From assembly GCA_002707495.1 (NCBI GenBank), contig PAMZ01000022.1:248001-312000 (forward strand): a stretch of DNA of 64,000 bases. The letters are read 5' to 3'. Every line of letters starts with the position of its first letter. Position 1 is the first letter of the stretch. Below are positions 9,361 through 18,252 of the stretch, in pieces. The notes under the pieces were generated by a model. That model ran no database searches. It was not told the DNA's origin and saw nothing but the letters and a program-made list of their open reading frames with translations. The stretch is from Halobacteriovoraceae bacterium. Lineage in GTDB: Bacteria > Bdellovibrionota > Bacteriovoracia > Bacteriovoracales > Bacteriovoracaceae. The position numbers and the translations under genes are program-made.

Positions 9361-10446
9361 TTAAATTTGGCTTAAACTCATAGCTGCACGGGCAAAGTAT
9401 TGAAACAGTTCGCTTTTTGGATGACTTAAAGGCGCGCCTGCTCCGACGAATCTCACATCTTCTGATCTAAGTTTTCCAGAAAGCTCATCATTCAATCCTT
9501 GGTATCTGAAATCGGTATCAAACTTAATTGTAGGAGTACACTCGCAGTTTTCAAGTTCCGGCATAACTCGTTCTAAAACTTTACGCATAAGACGAATTTT
9601 CTTTGCAAGATCTTCTTCTTGCATGTCATCCGCATCTATAAAAGTCATCGCTTTAAAATTTTGATAACCATTTTCATAGGGCTCAATATCAACGATAAAA
9701 TTTCCCCATTCATGAGTCATACTTTGAGGAATGACGATGGATCCAACATGCTCAGAAAACTTTCCTTTGCAATTAAAATGAACCGTTATTCCAGGGTGCG
9801 ACTCTACGGCAACCAAGAATTTTTTCACCTCTTCTGAAAGAGCTTCTTTATTTTCTACCAAACGATAAAAATCCCTCGGGTTTTCACAAAAATATAGTTT
9901 CTCACAAGTAAGAATATCACCGTCACCTGTGTGTAATTCAAATCTTACAGGTTCAACAAGGTCTGTTGGTTCACAAACTTTAATTTTCTTGATGATCTTT
10001 CTAAGTTGGTTAGCCGCAAGCACTTCATCATTTATATCTAGTTTTAAATCAACTTGATAAAAAGGTTTTGAGAAGAATTCCTCTCCAGGAAGGAGTGGGT
10101 TTGGTTTGGCTCTTGAACCAAATTTATGAAATTTGGTGTCCTTATAAAAAAGTGGAGTTTTTGTAGCAGTCTTTATCTCAAGCTGTTCAAAGCCCAACTC
10201 ATCAGCAACCTCAGCATCTCTAACGGCGTTCATTGAGCAAGCAAGATCATTATTAATTTGCTCTGAAAGATAAGTATTACGAGTCAGAAAACGAGCTTTT
10301 CCTTCAGATCTCTCAAAAATTTTATTGAAGGTTAAATAACCGAAAAGAGTTTCACCCATTACTATATTTGGAAAATAGCTACGCTGACCTTCAAGCGTGG
10401 ATTGATCATCTTGTTTTTTTAACGAACGTAGTCCGAATCCGGCCAT
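9361..10446 (-). CDS. Conserved cytoplasmic protein of unknown function
   Basis: This 361-residue protein has no signal peptide or membrane helix, is moderately acidic and has a mixed alpha/beta composition. It begins MAGFGLRSLKKQ and has a cluster of cysteines (CEPTDLV, GDILTCEKLYFCE, ENCECTPT) that might bind metal but do not form a recognisable zinc-finger spacing. I do not recognise a family. It is followed on the same strand by the MltD-like gene upstream at 10508-11998, with about 60 bp between them, so they might share a transcript. Confidence 0.7.
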   Translation of the reverse strand: MAGFGLRSLKKQDDQSTLEGQRSYFPNIVMGETLFGYLTFNKIFERSEGKARFLTRNTYLSEQINNDLACSMNAVRDAEVADELGFEQLEIKTATKTPLFYKDTKFHKFGSRAKPNPLLPGEEFFSKPFYQVDLKLDINDEVLAANQLRKIIKKIKVCEPTDLVEPVRFELHTGDGDILTCEKLYFCENPRDFYRLVENKEALSEEVKKFLVAVESHPGITVHFNCKGKFSEHVGSIVIPQSMTHEWGNFIVDIEPYENGYQNFKAMTFIDADDMQEEDLAKKIRLMRKVLERVMPELENCECTPTIKFDTDFRYQGLNDELSGKLRSEDVRFVGAGAPLSHPKSELFQYFARAAMSLSQI

Positions 10447-10507
10447 AGAAACTCCCTTTGAGTCAATACTAGCCTAGAGAAATCAGATTTAAAAGGAGAA
10501 AAACCTC

Positions 10508-11998
10508 TTAACGAATGGCCAATTTATCTCCGGGGAGAATCATTCTACGCTTAACCAGCTTATAATTCGATCGAATTATAGTATTTATGTTTACCCCTGT
10601 TTTCCGTGCGATGGTCCAAAGCGTGTCGCCTTTTTTAACGGTGTAGAATTGAGAAGGATTATCAATAATTTTTCCATTCCTCACACCTCTTTTTATCCAC
10701 CTGTTATAGGTTCTTTTTCTAACTATACTCTTTCTTGGTTTCTCATAAAGATCCTTATACATCGCAAGTTCTCTTGCTTGATGCTCGGCCCTGAATGGAA
10801 GCAGAACTGATGTTTTTGGAAGGAGTCTTTTGTTTTCAGACAATCCATTTAAATCCGCCAATATTGAACTTGGAACTTTAAATTTCTTTCCGACATCTCT
10901 AAGAGTAGCACGACCACGTAAGCTGTATTCTTTATAAGTCGTAGCTAAAATATTCACTTCATTTTTCTTGCTTTCAAAAATATCTTTCCTACCAACTGGA
11001 ACTCTTAAAACATAATTTTCACCCTTGGGTGGAGTCTGCCAGCGAAGAAGTTCGGGATTATATTTTTTGATGGTTTCAAAGTCCTCATCGATCACGTCTG
11101 CAACTTTATAAAGATCAGTATTTGGTGGAACGATTATTTCTTCAAAATCATGTGGCTTTTGAAATTCAATATCCTCAAACCCAAACTTACTTAAATTCTT
11201 TCCAATGATTGCGAGGGCCATAATTTTGGGAACGTAATTTTTCGTTTCTCTTCTTAGATAGCGGCCTTTTCTAATTTTCCAAAAATCATCAGATCTATAA
11301 CGACGAATAGCTCGTTTAATTTTTCCTTCACCAGCATTATATCCAGCAGCTGCCAATTCCCATGAATCAAACATATCATGCAGCATTCTTAGGTATTCAC
11401 TAGCAGCTATTGTAGCCTTAAGTGGATCACGTCTTTCATCAAGATAAAAGCCAACTTCAAGTCCAAATTTTTTACCGGTATATGGCATGAACTGCCAAGG
11501 CCCTACCGCTTTGGCCCAAGATCTTGCTCGATTTTGAAATCCGCTTTCGGCCATAGAAAGATATATCAAATCTCTTGGCATACCTTGATCATTTAAAATT
11601 TTTGAAAGGACAGGTCCATACTTTCCTGCGCGTTCTGCATATCTTCTGAAATGACCTTTGCCTCTAGGACCTGAAAAGTATTTAATCCAACCTTTAACGG
11701 CGTCGTTATAAACAACAGGAATATCAAAATAATAATTAGTGAGATTTAAATGTTCAGCTCCATACAGAAAATAAACTTTTTTATCAGATTTTTTGAGTTC
11801 CTCATCTCCAATACTTCCTTTTATGCAATCTCTACATAAGGGAAGAGACTCATCTACAATATGCGTTTGTACTCTTTGCTGAATGGCCAATTTCTCACCA
11901 TTAGAGTTTTCAAGATTTTGATTTTTTTGAGTTTGAGCACAAGACGAAATGAAAATCAGAATGGCGATAAGCTTGGAAGCCGTTTTAAAAGTCTGCAA
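10508..11998 (-). CDS. mltD: Membrane-bound lytic murein transglycosylase D (SLT and LysM domains)
   Basis: The 496-residue lipoprotein (signal ending ILIFISSC, cysteine 20) carries a lytic transglycosylase domain at about 125-285. Catalytic glutamate E151 sits in MAESGFQNRA, followed by the conserved AVGPWQFMP and AAAGYNAGEGKIKRA motifs. LysM-type peptidoglycan-binding repeats follow: two weaker ones at about 295-345 and 355-410 and a clear one at the C-terminus (YTVKKGDTLWTIARKTGV). This is the MltD layout. It cleaves glycan strands to 1,6-anhydro products at the inner face of the outer membrane; in predatory bacteria such enzymes may also act on prey or remodel the cell wall during growth. 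Confidence 0.93.
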   Translation of the reverse strand: MQTFKTASKLIAILIFISSCAQTQKNQNLENSNGEKLAIQQRVQTHIVDESLPLCRDCIKGSIGDEELKKSDKKVYFLYGAEHLNLTNYYFDIPVVYNDAVKGWIKYFSGPRGKGHFRRYAERAGKYGPVLSKILNDQGMPRDLIYLSMAESGFQNRARSWAKAVGPWQFMPYTGKKFGLEVGFYLDERRDPLKATIAASEYLRMLHDMFDSWELAAAGYNAGEGKIKRAIRRYRSDDFWKIRKGRYLRRETKNYVPKIMALAIIGKNLSKFGFEDIEFQKPHDFEEIIVPPNTDLYKVADVIDEDFETIKKYNPELLRWQTPPKGENYVLRVPVGRKDIFESKKNEVNILATTYKEYSLRGRATLRDVGKKFKVPSSILADLNGLSENKRLLPKTSVLLPFRAEHQARELAMYKDLYEKPRKSIVRKRTYNRWIKRGVRNGKIIDNPSQFYTVKKGDTLWTIARKTGVNINTIIRSNYKLVKRRMILPGDKLAIR

Positions 11999-12106
11999 AT
12001 CACTCTCCTTTAGAACCGTTGTTCTTAAGAATATTATAACCCTGAATAAGGGCCGGTATTAAACCTAGAAACTTATTCCTAAATGTAAATTCAACACCTT
12101 AAAAGG

Positions 12107-12112
12107 TATAAT
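12107..12112 (+). promoter_or_regulatory. Candidate -10 element of the 12156 gene
   Basis: A perfect TATAAT lies 44 bp before the start codon and directly follows a small palindrome (ACCTT-AA-AAGGT). No good -35 element is visible, so an activator may be needed. Confidence 0.4.
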
Positions 12113-12155
12113 AAGAGCAAGCTTACTTTGTGTAAAGCAGCAAGCTTTTGGAATT

Positions 12156-12746
12156 ATGAAAACTTTTTGTCAATTTTCTATTCTCGGTTTAACTCTCCTC
12201 GTACTCGCTCTGAATACGATCTCCACTCATGTAGGGGCAAAGGTAGAACCACCCAATTATAATTTTTCTCTAGATAAATTTGATTTATTTTTTCCAGGAT
12301 CAAAACAATCGGAAATTAAAAAACAATACCCAAATGAAACCTTAGTTCTCTCCAATGGAGGTTTTAAAACTTATAAATATTATGTTGAACATATTCGCTA
12401 TAAATTTGCCATTCTCGTTCAATACCAAGATGGCGTTGTAACCGATTTTCACGCAAGACTTCCTCCCTATTTTTTACATGATGTTTTTCACCAGTCATTA
12501 ATCAATCGTTATGGAAAACAAGACATCTATAAAAATGAAAAAGAACAATCACTTTATATTTGGAAGAACGAAAAAAACTTCAAGCATTATTACTCTGGAG
12601 CCTGCAGCGTCACCTGTTTTCCTATCTATTATTCCGTTAGAAAAGTAGATAGGAATAACCAAGGAAATTATAAAACTATCCTTGAGCAGCTAAATGAGAG
12701 TGAAAATAAAACTAAGCAGCCTCAGCAGAGCGGGGCTGGAATTTAG
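12156..12746 (+). CDS. Exported protein of unknown function
   Basis: The 196-residue product has an N-terminal signal peptide (hydrophobic core about 8-27, cleavage near VGAKVEPP). The mature protein is basic, rich in tyrosine and phenylalanine, and contains FPGSKQSEIKKQYPNE, faintly like the helix-loop motif of BamE/SmpA-type proteins, plus CSVTCFP. No family is assigned. Its last 35 bp overlap the end of the convergent gene 12712-13503. Confidence 0.7.
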   Translation: MKTFCQFSILGLTLLVLALNTISTHVGAKVEPPNYNFSLDKFDLFFPGSKQSEIKKQYPNETLVLSNGGFKTYKYYVEHIRYKFAILVQYQDGVVTDFHARLPPYFLHDVFHQSLINRYGKQDIYKNEKEQSLYIWKNEKNFKHYYSGACSVTCFPIYYSVRKVDRNNQGNYKTILEQLNESENKTKQPQQSGAGI

Positions 12747-13503
12747 TCGCAGGATAAGTGTATCCTATCGCAATTTGAGTTAAGTCCCATATATCAGATC
12801 TAAGAACCGTTTTCATTCCTAGCGGAGAGATATAGGTAGTTCGCATTGAGAGAAAGCTTAACAATTGTTCTGGTGACAATTGTCGCATTTCACTTACCAA
12901 TGCACTATCAAGTCTTAATATCTGACAACCATGAGTTAACTCTCTTTGGCCTTCAAAGGTTAAAATCACTTGTTTTTTAACGTCGACAAAAATGGATTCA
13001 AAATTAGCTTCTTTAGGAGATAGAACTACGAAGCCTTCATCTACTGGAACACCCCAAAGGCCAATGACACCTTGATCTGCGAGAGCAAAACTTAAATATC
13101 TTGTGAAGACAACTCGAAGTGCACTGACATTATCAGTTGATTTGACTCCAAGCTCCCACATTAAAGTTCCTTCGCCATAAATCATCATGGCAATATTTCG
13201 ATAACAATAGACTGAATAAGCTCCTACTAAACTCACCTGTTCATCACCAAAACGATTATCTCCAAATTCTGGCATGGCAATCTTTTTAGAAACACGAGCA
13301 TTCGCTCTTACAACTCTAAGAATTTTTGTCGTCTTTGGATTAAGTTCTATGTCTTTAACTTCATCACGCCCAACTGGATCAAAACCTAAAAGATTAAGCG
13401 TTTCCACAAAGTTTTTTTCAAACTCAGCCTCTTCAAAACGAATGAAAACTGAATAGCCTAAACTCTTTCTGTACTGGTAATAGCTAAATTTTTTCTCACT
13501 CAT
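12712..13503 (-). CDS. Cytoplasmic protein of unknown function
   Basis: The 263-residue product lacks a signal peptide and membrane helices. It begins MSEKKFSYYQYRKSLGYSVFIRF and is predicted alpha/beta, with segments such as GEGTLMWELGVKSTDNVSALRVVFTRYL. I do not recognise a domain. It converges on the exported-protein gene with a 35-bp overlap and is divergent from the porin-like gene at 13564. Confidence 0.65.
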   Translation of the reverse strand: MSEKKFSYYQYRKSLGYSVFIRFEEAEFEKNFVETLNLLGFDPVGRDEVKDIELNPKTTKILRVVRANARVSKKIAMPEFGDNRFGDEQVSLVGAYSVYCYRNIAMMIYGEGTLMWELGVKSTDNVSALRVVFTRYLSFALADQGVIGLWGVPVDEGFVVLSPKEANFESIFVDVKKQVILTFEGQRELTHGCQILRLDSALVSEMRQLSPEQLLSFLSMRTTYISPLGMKTVLRSDIWDLTQIAIGYTYPATKFQPRSAEAA

Positions 13504-13563
13504 AAAACCATCCTATCTGATTTACTGATCGACGTTTTAGGCACGTTGCTTTAGGATTTAAGC

Positions 13564-14733
13564 ATGAAAACATACTTAATCCTTATTACTATACTCACAA
13601 ACTCAGGTTTATTATTTGCTAAGAAACTCGATCTCAAGAAAAGACTAATGGTGGAGTATCAAAATTCCATACTAGAAGAGTCCACTACAAATAGTATGGC
13701 CTATGGATCCTTTGGTTTCGATCTCAGTCTTTTCGAGCACACGATAAAGTCCAACGCCTATCTCAATCACTCTCAAAGCTCTCTCTTTGAAGAAAGTCCT
13801 GCAATCATGAATCAAATTATCGCCCCAAGAGTTATCACCACACGAGACCTCTTTCGATTTGAGGAGCTTCAAACGGGTGATGCATCTTCTAGTCAGGCCA
13901 CACTTAATCAATTTGAATGGGCTTACGGAGATGATGAAATTCAATTTTTTGCGGGAAGGATGTGGCTAAATTTTGGGAGCGCTAAAACAATCAATCCCGT
14001 CAATCCGTTTCAGACCTCGACGTTTTTTTCAAATCTCTATGGAATAAACCAAGCTGCCGATGGAATAAGATGGCAGATTCAACGTGACGAAAAGTTAAAA
14101 CTTCATATCTATGTTTTGGGTGATAAGAGATTTAGTGATTACGACGAAAAAATTACGAATACCGCTATGATCAGAGGTGAGTGGAAAAAATCAAAATTCA
14201 CAACCATTAACTATATTCTTGGTGAAGATCAAAGACGACTTAAATATGGTGGAGAGATTCAGCATAAACTTGAGACGGCTCAATTGTACGGACAATTAAT
14301 GAAGTTTAATGAAAGACAAGACCTTCAGACGGGTGAAAGTCAAAATTTAACCCATTGGATGGTGGGATCTGAATTTAAAATCAATTCAATTCAAAAAGTG
14401 GTCATTGAGGCAGGAAAACTCCAAGAGGATCGCCTACTGCAAGGGAATGATGAATTTCAACTGAGCCTTTTGCCTATTGAGGACTTTGTCATGGTTGAGC
14501 TTATTCAAGAATTGGAAGAACAAGGAGTTTACGGTTCTGTTCGTATTGTCAGTGACACTAAGAGCAATTTTGGCTTTATACAATTCAATGCAAATATCGA
14601 CATCTATGACAATGTGCATTTGAGATTTTTTACAAGTCACGAAAATAACAAGCCCAAAGACGAGGTGCAGTATGGCGCTCAGCATGATTTCCCTAATACC
14701 ACCACTGGTTTAGCCTTAAGAACTCGTTTTTAA
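13564..14733 (+). CDS. Outer-membrane beta-barrel-like protein
   Basis: The 389-residue product has a short signal peptide (MKTYLILITILTNSGLLFA) and a mature part of repeated amphipathic strands of about 10 residues with polar turns (for example KLKLHIYVLGDKRF, KFTTINYILGEDQ, VHLRFFTSHENN). It ends in TGLALRTRF with a C-terminal phenylalanine. This is the pattern of a 14-18-stranded porin-like barrel, but no named family is evident. It lies just upstream of the rplU promoter on the same strand. Confidence 0.75.
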   Translation: MKTYLILITILTNSGLLFAKKLDLKKRLMVEYQNSILEESTTNSMAYGSFGFDLSLFEHTIKSNAYLNHSQSSLFEESPAIMNQIIAPRVITTRDLFRFEELQTGDASSSQATLNQFEWAYGDDEIQFFAGRMWLNFGSAKTINPVNPFQTSTFFSNLYGINQAADGIRWQIQRDEKLKLHIYVLGDKRFSDYDEKITNTAMIRGEWKKSKFTTINYILGEDQRRLKYGGEIQHKLETAQLYGQLMKFNERQDLQTGESQNLTHWMVGSEFKINSIQKVVIEAGKLQEDRLLQGNDEFQLSLLPIEDFVMVELIQELEEQGVYGSVRIVSDTKSNFGFIQFNANIDIYDNVHLRFFTSHENNKPKDEVQYGAQHDFPNTTTGLALRTRF

Positions 14734-14746
14734 GTCTGTCTTTTCA

Positions 14747-14775
14747 TTGACATATCCCGGCTTCGGCCATAAAAA
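14747..14775 (+). promoter_or_regulatory. rplU: Candidate rplU promoter
   Basis: A perfect TTGACA (14747-14752) is separated by 17 bp from TAAAAA (14770-14775). It would give a leader of about 65-70 nt ahead of rplU. Confidence 0.55.
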
Positions 14776-14799
14776 CAACAAGTTAAAAAATTGATCCGT

Positions 14800-14830
14800 C
14801 GTAGGGCAAAAAGAGGGCAACCCTCCTACG
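14800..14830 (+). promoter_or_regulatory. Structured leader before rplU, possible L21 autoregulatory site
   Basis: The outer arms CGTAGG (14800-14805) and CCTACG (14825-14830) and inner arms AGGG/CCCT (14814-14817 with 14821-14824) form a hairpin with a bulge on the 5' side. It sits only some 10 nt before the ribosome-binding site of rplU. Ribosomal protein genes are often controlled by such leaders, but it is not recognised as a known L21-leader family. Confidence 0.4.
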
Positions 14831-14848
14831 TGGGCATGAGGAGATAAA

Positions 14849-15154
14849 ATGTACGGAATCGTTGAAATTGCAGGTCACCAGTACCGAGTACAAGAAGGTG
14901 ATATCATTGATGTTCAAAAGCTAGAAGGTGAAGTTGGATCTAAGATCGAGCTTGATAGAGTTCTTTTCGTTGGTGGAGATAAACCACAAGTTGGAACTCC
15001 AGTTGTAAGTGGAGCGAAAGTAACAGCGGAAGTTGTTAAACAAGGTCGTTCTAGAAAAGTTGTTGTTTTCCACAGAAAACCAGGGAAATACCAAAAGAAA
15101 AACGGTCACAGACAACATTTTACTGGGCTAAAAATCACAGGCATCAAAGCTTAA
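14849..15154 (+). CDS. rplU: 50S ribosomal protein L21
   Basis: The 101-residue product has the standard L21 sequence: MYGIVEIAGHQYRVQEGD at the start, then LFVGGDKPQVGTPVV and VVVFHRKPGKYQKKNGHRQ near the end, which is the conserved 23S rRNA-binding basic tail. Length is normal. It is the first gene of rplU-rpmA-obgE and is preceded by a promoter, a structured leader and a GAGGAG site. Confidence 0.97.
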   Translation: MYGIVEIAGHQYRVQEGDIIDVQKLEGEVGSKIELDRVLFVGGDKPQVGTPVVSGAKVTAEVVKQGRSRKVVVFHRKPGKYQKKNGHRQHFTGLKITGIKA

Positions 15155-15178
15155 AGTTAAGGAATTTAGGAGTTAGAT

Positions 15179-15433
15179 ATGGCACATAAGAAATCTGGTG
15201 GTAGTACTTCAAACGGTAGAGATAGTAACCCTAAAATGAGAGGTATTAAACTTTATGGCGGACAACAAGCTGTCATTGGAAATATCATCGTAAGACAAAA
15301 GGGTACAAAGTTTCATGCAGGTCAAGGTGTAAAGATGGGAAGAGATTTTACTCTTTACGCGATTGCTGACGGAGTTGTTAAATTTGCAAACTTTAACAAG
15401 AATACAAAAACCGTTTCGGTAATTCCTGCTTAA
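15179..15433 (+). CDS. rpmA: 50S ribosomal protein L27
   Basis: The 84-residue L27 begins [19 protein letters not shown], the well-conserved N-terminal tail that reaches towards the peptidyl transferase centre. It lacks the cleavable extension seen in some Firmicutes. It lies 24 bp after rplU in the usual order and is followed by a strong terminator. Confidence 0.97.
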   Translation: MAHKKSGGSTSNGRDSNPKMRGIKLYGGQQAVIGNIIVRQKGTKFHAGQGVKMGRDFTLYAIADGVVKFANFNKNTKTVSVIPA

Positions 15434-15459
15434 TAAACTAAGTAAAAATTACAAAATAC

Positions 15460-15491
15460 GTGGGGAGTCTAGCTGGACTCCCCTTTTTTTT
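15460..15491 (+). terminator. Rho-independent terminator after rpmA
   Basis: The 8-bp perfect arms GGGGAGTC (15462-15469) and GACTCCCC (15476-15483) are followed by eight T. The downstream obgE gene therefore needs read-through or its own promoter. Confidence 0.9.
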
Positions 15492-15532
15492 ATAACTTGC
15501 ACAATTAAATTAATATAAAGAGATATATTGGC

Positions 15533-16576
15533 ATGAAGTTTATCGACGAAGTTAAAATTCAAATTCGCTCAGGAAAAGGCGGCAATGGTTGCGTTGGTTT
15601 TCGTCGTGAAAAATACGTTCCTTTTGGTGGACCGGATGGCGGTAATGGTGGCAAAGGCGGAGACGTTATCTTTGAAGGTGACGAAGGCCTAAATACTCTG
15701 GTGCATTTTAGAGGTAAAAAACTCTATGCTGCTACTCCAGGTGAGAATGGTAAAGGTTCTCAAATGAATGGAAAAACATCTGAGAATCTCGTGATAAAAG
15801 TCCCTGTTGGAACACTTATCCTTGATGCTGAGTCAGGAAATCTGATCCAAGATATCACCGAACATGGACAGCGAGAAACGATACTTCAGGGCGGCCGAGG
15901 TGGTCTTGGAAATGCCTTTTTTAAAACATCCACCAATCAAGCTCCTCGTTATGCCCAAGAAGGTGAAGCGGGAGATGAATTAGAAGTTAAGCTCGAATTA
16001 AAACTTATTGCAGATATCGCTTTAGTAGGACTTCCTAATGCCGGGAAATCTACTCTTATCTCGAGTATTTCAGCAGCGAAACCTAAAATTGCTGACTACC
16101 CTTTTACGACTTTGACACCTAACCTGGGAGTGGTCACAGTGGACGGCGACTCTTTAGTTGTAGCTGATATTCCTGGATTAATTGAAGATGCCGCTGAAGG
16201 AAAAGGTCTAGGAATTAGATTTTTAAAGCATATTGAACGAACCTCAGCTTTAGTTCACTTAGTAGATTGCTCAATGTTAATTGAGCCCTTCGAAGCAGTG
16301 GAAGATTACGCTACCGTAAGATCTGAATTACTTAAATATAAAGATGCTGTTTCTCATAAACCTGAAATTGTATGTCTAACCAAGATTGATGCCATGACGG
16401 AGGAAGAGATTTCTAAGTTTAAAGAAGCTATGGAAGAGCATTTAGATAAAAACGTCTTGGTGATATCAAGTGTTTCTGGTAGAAACTTGGATCTATTGAA
16501 ACGGCTTATGCTACAAACTAAACAAGTAAAGAAGGAAGAAGATGGGGAATCCCTACGTTCAGAAAGAAACCTCTAA
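15533..16576 (+). CDS. obgE: Obg GTPase (ribosome assembly)
   Basis: The 347-residue protein has the glycine-rich Obg fold at 1-158 (GGPDGGNGGKGGDVIF) and a GTPase domain at about 160-330. Nucleotide-binding motifs are intact: G1 GLPNAGKST, G3 DIPGLIEDA, G4 TKID and a G5-like ISSVSG. Obg binds the large ribosomal subunit late in assembly and links to the stringent response. The C-terminal tail is short and charged. The gene overlaps rsfS by 35 bp, so translation is probably coupled. Confidence 0.96.
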   Translation: MKFIDEVKIQIRSGKGGNGCVGFRREKYVPFGGPDGGNGGKGGDVIFEGDEGLNTLVHFRGKKLYAATPGENGKGSQMNGKTSENLVIKVPVGTLILDAESGNLIQDITEHGQRETILQGGRGGLGNAFFKTSTNQAPRYAQEGEAGDELEVKLELKLIADIALVGLPNAGKSTLISSISAAKPKIADYPFTTLTPNLGVVTVDGDSLVVADIPGLIEDAAEGKGLGIRFLKHIERTSALVHLVDCSMLIEPFEAVEDYATVRSELLKYKDAVSHKPEIVCLTKIDAMTEEEISKFKEAMEEHLDKNVLVISSVSGRNLDLLKRLMLQTKQVKKEEDGESLRSERNL

Positions 16577-17000
16577 AATTTTCGAAAGCTACGAATATCC
16601 AAAAAATGCGGCTCTTGCGGCAGCTTGGATCATGGCACATTATAAAGGGATCAACCTAAAAATCTTCCAAGCCGAAGAGAGTACATCTCTTTGTGATTTT
16701 AATATTATTGGCTCTGTCGAAAACACGGTTCAAGCTAAAACCATTGTTGATGAAATTCAAGAGGCACTTAAAAAAGGTGGCTGCGAAGTTATTTCTCTTG
16801 AAGGTGTCTCAGATGGGGAATGGATTCTACTCGATATGGGTGACGTGATCGTTCATGTTTTCCAAGATTTAAGTCGCGAATATTTTGACCTTGATTCCTT
16901 ATGGCAGGACAATGAACAGCTCCCAATCCCACAGGAATTCTATTTTTCCCAACAAAATGATCCAAAACAAGGTAGCGAGAATACAGAAAACTATTTCTAA
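16542..17000 (+). CDS. rsfS: Ribosomal silencing factor RsfS
   Basis: The 152-residue product matches RsfS (Iojap/YbeB): ESTSLCDFNIIGSVENTVQAKTI followed by VISLEGVSDGEWILLDMGDVIVHVF and a C-terminal YFDLDSLW, with the conserved aspartates and tryptophans that contact ribosomal protein L14. It blocks joining of the subunits when nutrients are scarce. The frame begins inside obgE; the N-terminal 35 residues are a little longer than in other bacteria, and a start a few codons later is possible. It shares its last base with the rlmH start. Confidence 0.93.
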   Translation: MGNPYVQKETSKIFESYEYPKNAALAAAWIMAHYKGINLKIFQAEESTSLCDFNIIGSVENTVQAKTIVDEIQEALKKGGCEVISLEGVSDGEWILLDMGDVIVHVFQDLSREYFDLDSLWQDNEQLPIPQEFYFSQQNDPKQGSENTENYF

Positions 17001-17422
17001 TGAAGCTGATTACCGTCGGGAAACTAAAGGATACTCATCTTGAAGCGATTGAAAAAGAGTATCTCAAACGTTTAAAAACTCCTAAGCTAGAAATTATTGA
17101 ACTCAAGGCAAGTGCGGAAAATAAAGATGCTGAAGCGGAGTTTATTTTAAAGAAACTGACCCCTAATGATTTTGTCATCACTCTAACTGAATGGGGAAAA
17201 GAGTTTGATAGCGTAGCATTTTCCAAGTGGCTGTACACAAAATCAAATCCAGTGTTTGTGATCTGTGGTGCCGAAGGCCCTGGACAAAAGCTTCTAGAGA
17301 GGTCCAATGCAAAACTCTCACTTTCTAAAATGACGATGCCTCATAAGCTAGCGAGAATTGTCTTCGTGGAACAACTCTACCGTGCGCAGACGATTTATGA
17401 GGGTCACCCCTACCATAATTAA
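17000..17422 (+). CDS. rlmH: 23S rRNA pseudouridine-1915 N3-methyltransferase RlmH
   Basis: The 140-residue SPOUT methyltransferase begins MKLITVGKLKD and shows the family motifs VFVICGAEGPG (cofactor-binding loop) and the C-terminal LARIVFVEQLYRAQTIYEGHPYHN. RlmH methylates m3-pseudouridine 1915 of the 70S ribosome. It is slightly shorter than the E. coli enzyme (155). The stop of rsfS overlaps its ATG by one base; obgE-rsfS-rlmH is a frequently conserved order. Confidence 0.95.
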   Translation: MKLITVGKLKDTHLEAIEKEYLKRLKTPKLEIIELKASAENKDAEAEFILKKLTPNDFVITLTEWGKEFDSVAFSKWLYTKSNPVFVICGAEGPGQKLLERSNAKLSLSKMTMPHKLARIVFVEQLYRAQTIYEGHPYHN

Positions 17423-17513
17423 GAAAATTAAGAGCGTAAATATTTCAAAAATGATGCATTGCGGGATTTTGTGATGTATTTAGAATCGAACCTATTTTTT
17501 ATTTGGATTTGAT

Positions 17514-18200
17514 ATGAAAAAACAGATACTTAGTCTTATTTTTGCTCTACTTGTTTGTCTACAGGCAAAAGCCTTTGAGGGCTACCCTGAACTAGACTAT
17601 CCAAACAGCCAAGCTGCTGAAATTGGGCAACTTATCAAGCCTTCGGTTCCATCTATTGTCTTAGTCTCTGACCAGGAAGACGAGAAACCAGTAAGACAAA
17701 TTACACCTGAGTTGAGAACTAGAATGAGGGATATTGATACGACTGTTAATAATGCTCGATCCAATAATAACGGAGTGCTTACTTTTGGAAGAACTGATCA
17801 GGATTATAGGGATGGTTTATCTCCAAGACCCTCAGCTTTGATTATTGTCGCTCCGGATACATCCTCATTGAGCCAGTTAAACGTGGCCCAGGAAATGGTG
17901 CTCGATTTTCTCAGAAATTATGACGAAGCTATCGAAAATCTGGAACTAAGTCTAATCTACGGCTATGAGGGAGATCTTAGAAGCTACGCTCTTGCGCAAT
18001 CATCTTTAGAGTTTTTCCAACTTCCAGCTACAATATCAGAATACAATAATTATTTAATTGAGATCCTTTCTGAGGAGATGGCTTCAGACCCGAGTGTACG
18101 AAGTGAACAAGCCTCAGAGATTGCTGACTACATTCAAGAAAACTATATCCAAGGTCATTTTCCCTTAGATTTCCTAGAGCAATTGGCCGTACAAAACTAA
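17514..18200 (+). CDS. Exported protein of unknown function
   Basis: The 228-residue product has a signal peptide (MKKQILSLIFALLVCLQAKA). The mature part is acidic, with mixed helices and a central ALIIVAPDTSSLSQLNVAQEMVLDFL segment; the C-terminal half is predicted helical (EMASDPSVRSEQASEIADYIQEN). No domain is recognised. It stands between the obgE-rlmH operon and gpmI on the same strand. Confidence 0.7.
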   Translation: MKKQILSLIFALLVCLQAKAFEGYPELDYPNSQAAEIGQLIKPSVPSIVLVSDQEDEKPVRQITPELRTRMRDIDTTVNNARSNNNGVLTFGRTDQDYRDGLSPRPSALIIVAPDTSSLSQLNVAQEMVLDFLRNYDEAIENLELSLIYGYEGDLRSYALAQSSLEFFQLPATISEYNNYLIEILSEEMASDPSVRSEQASEIADYIQENYIQGHFPLDFLEQLAVQN

Positions 18201-18252
18201 AATGCCTCGCAGCAGAATTAACAATGAAAACTTAGCATGCTAAATTCTCAAG

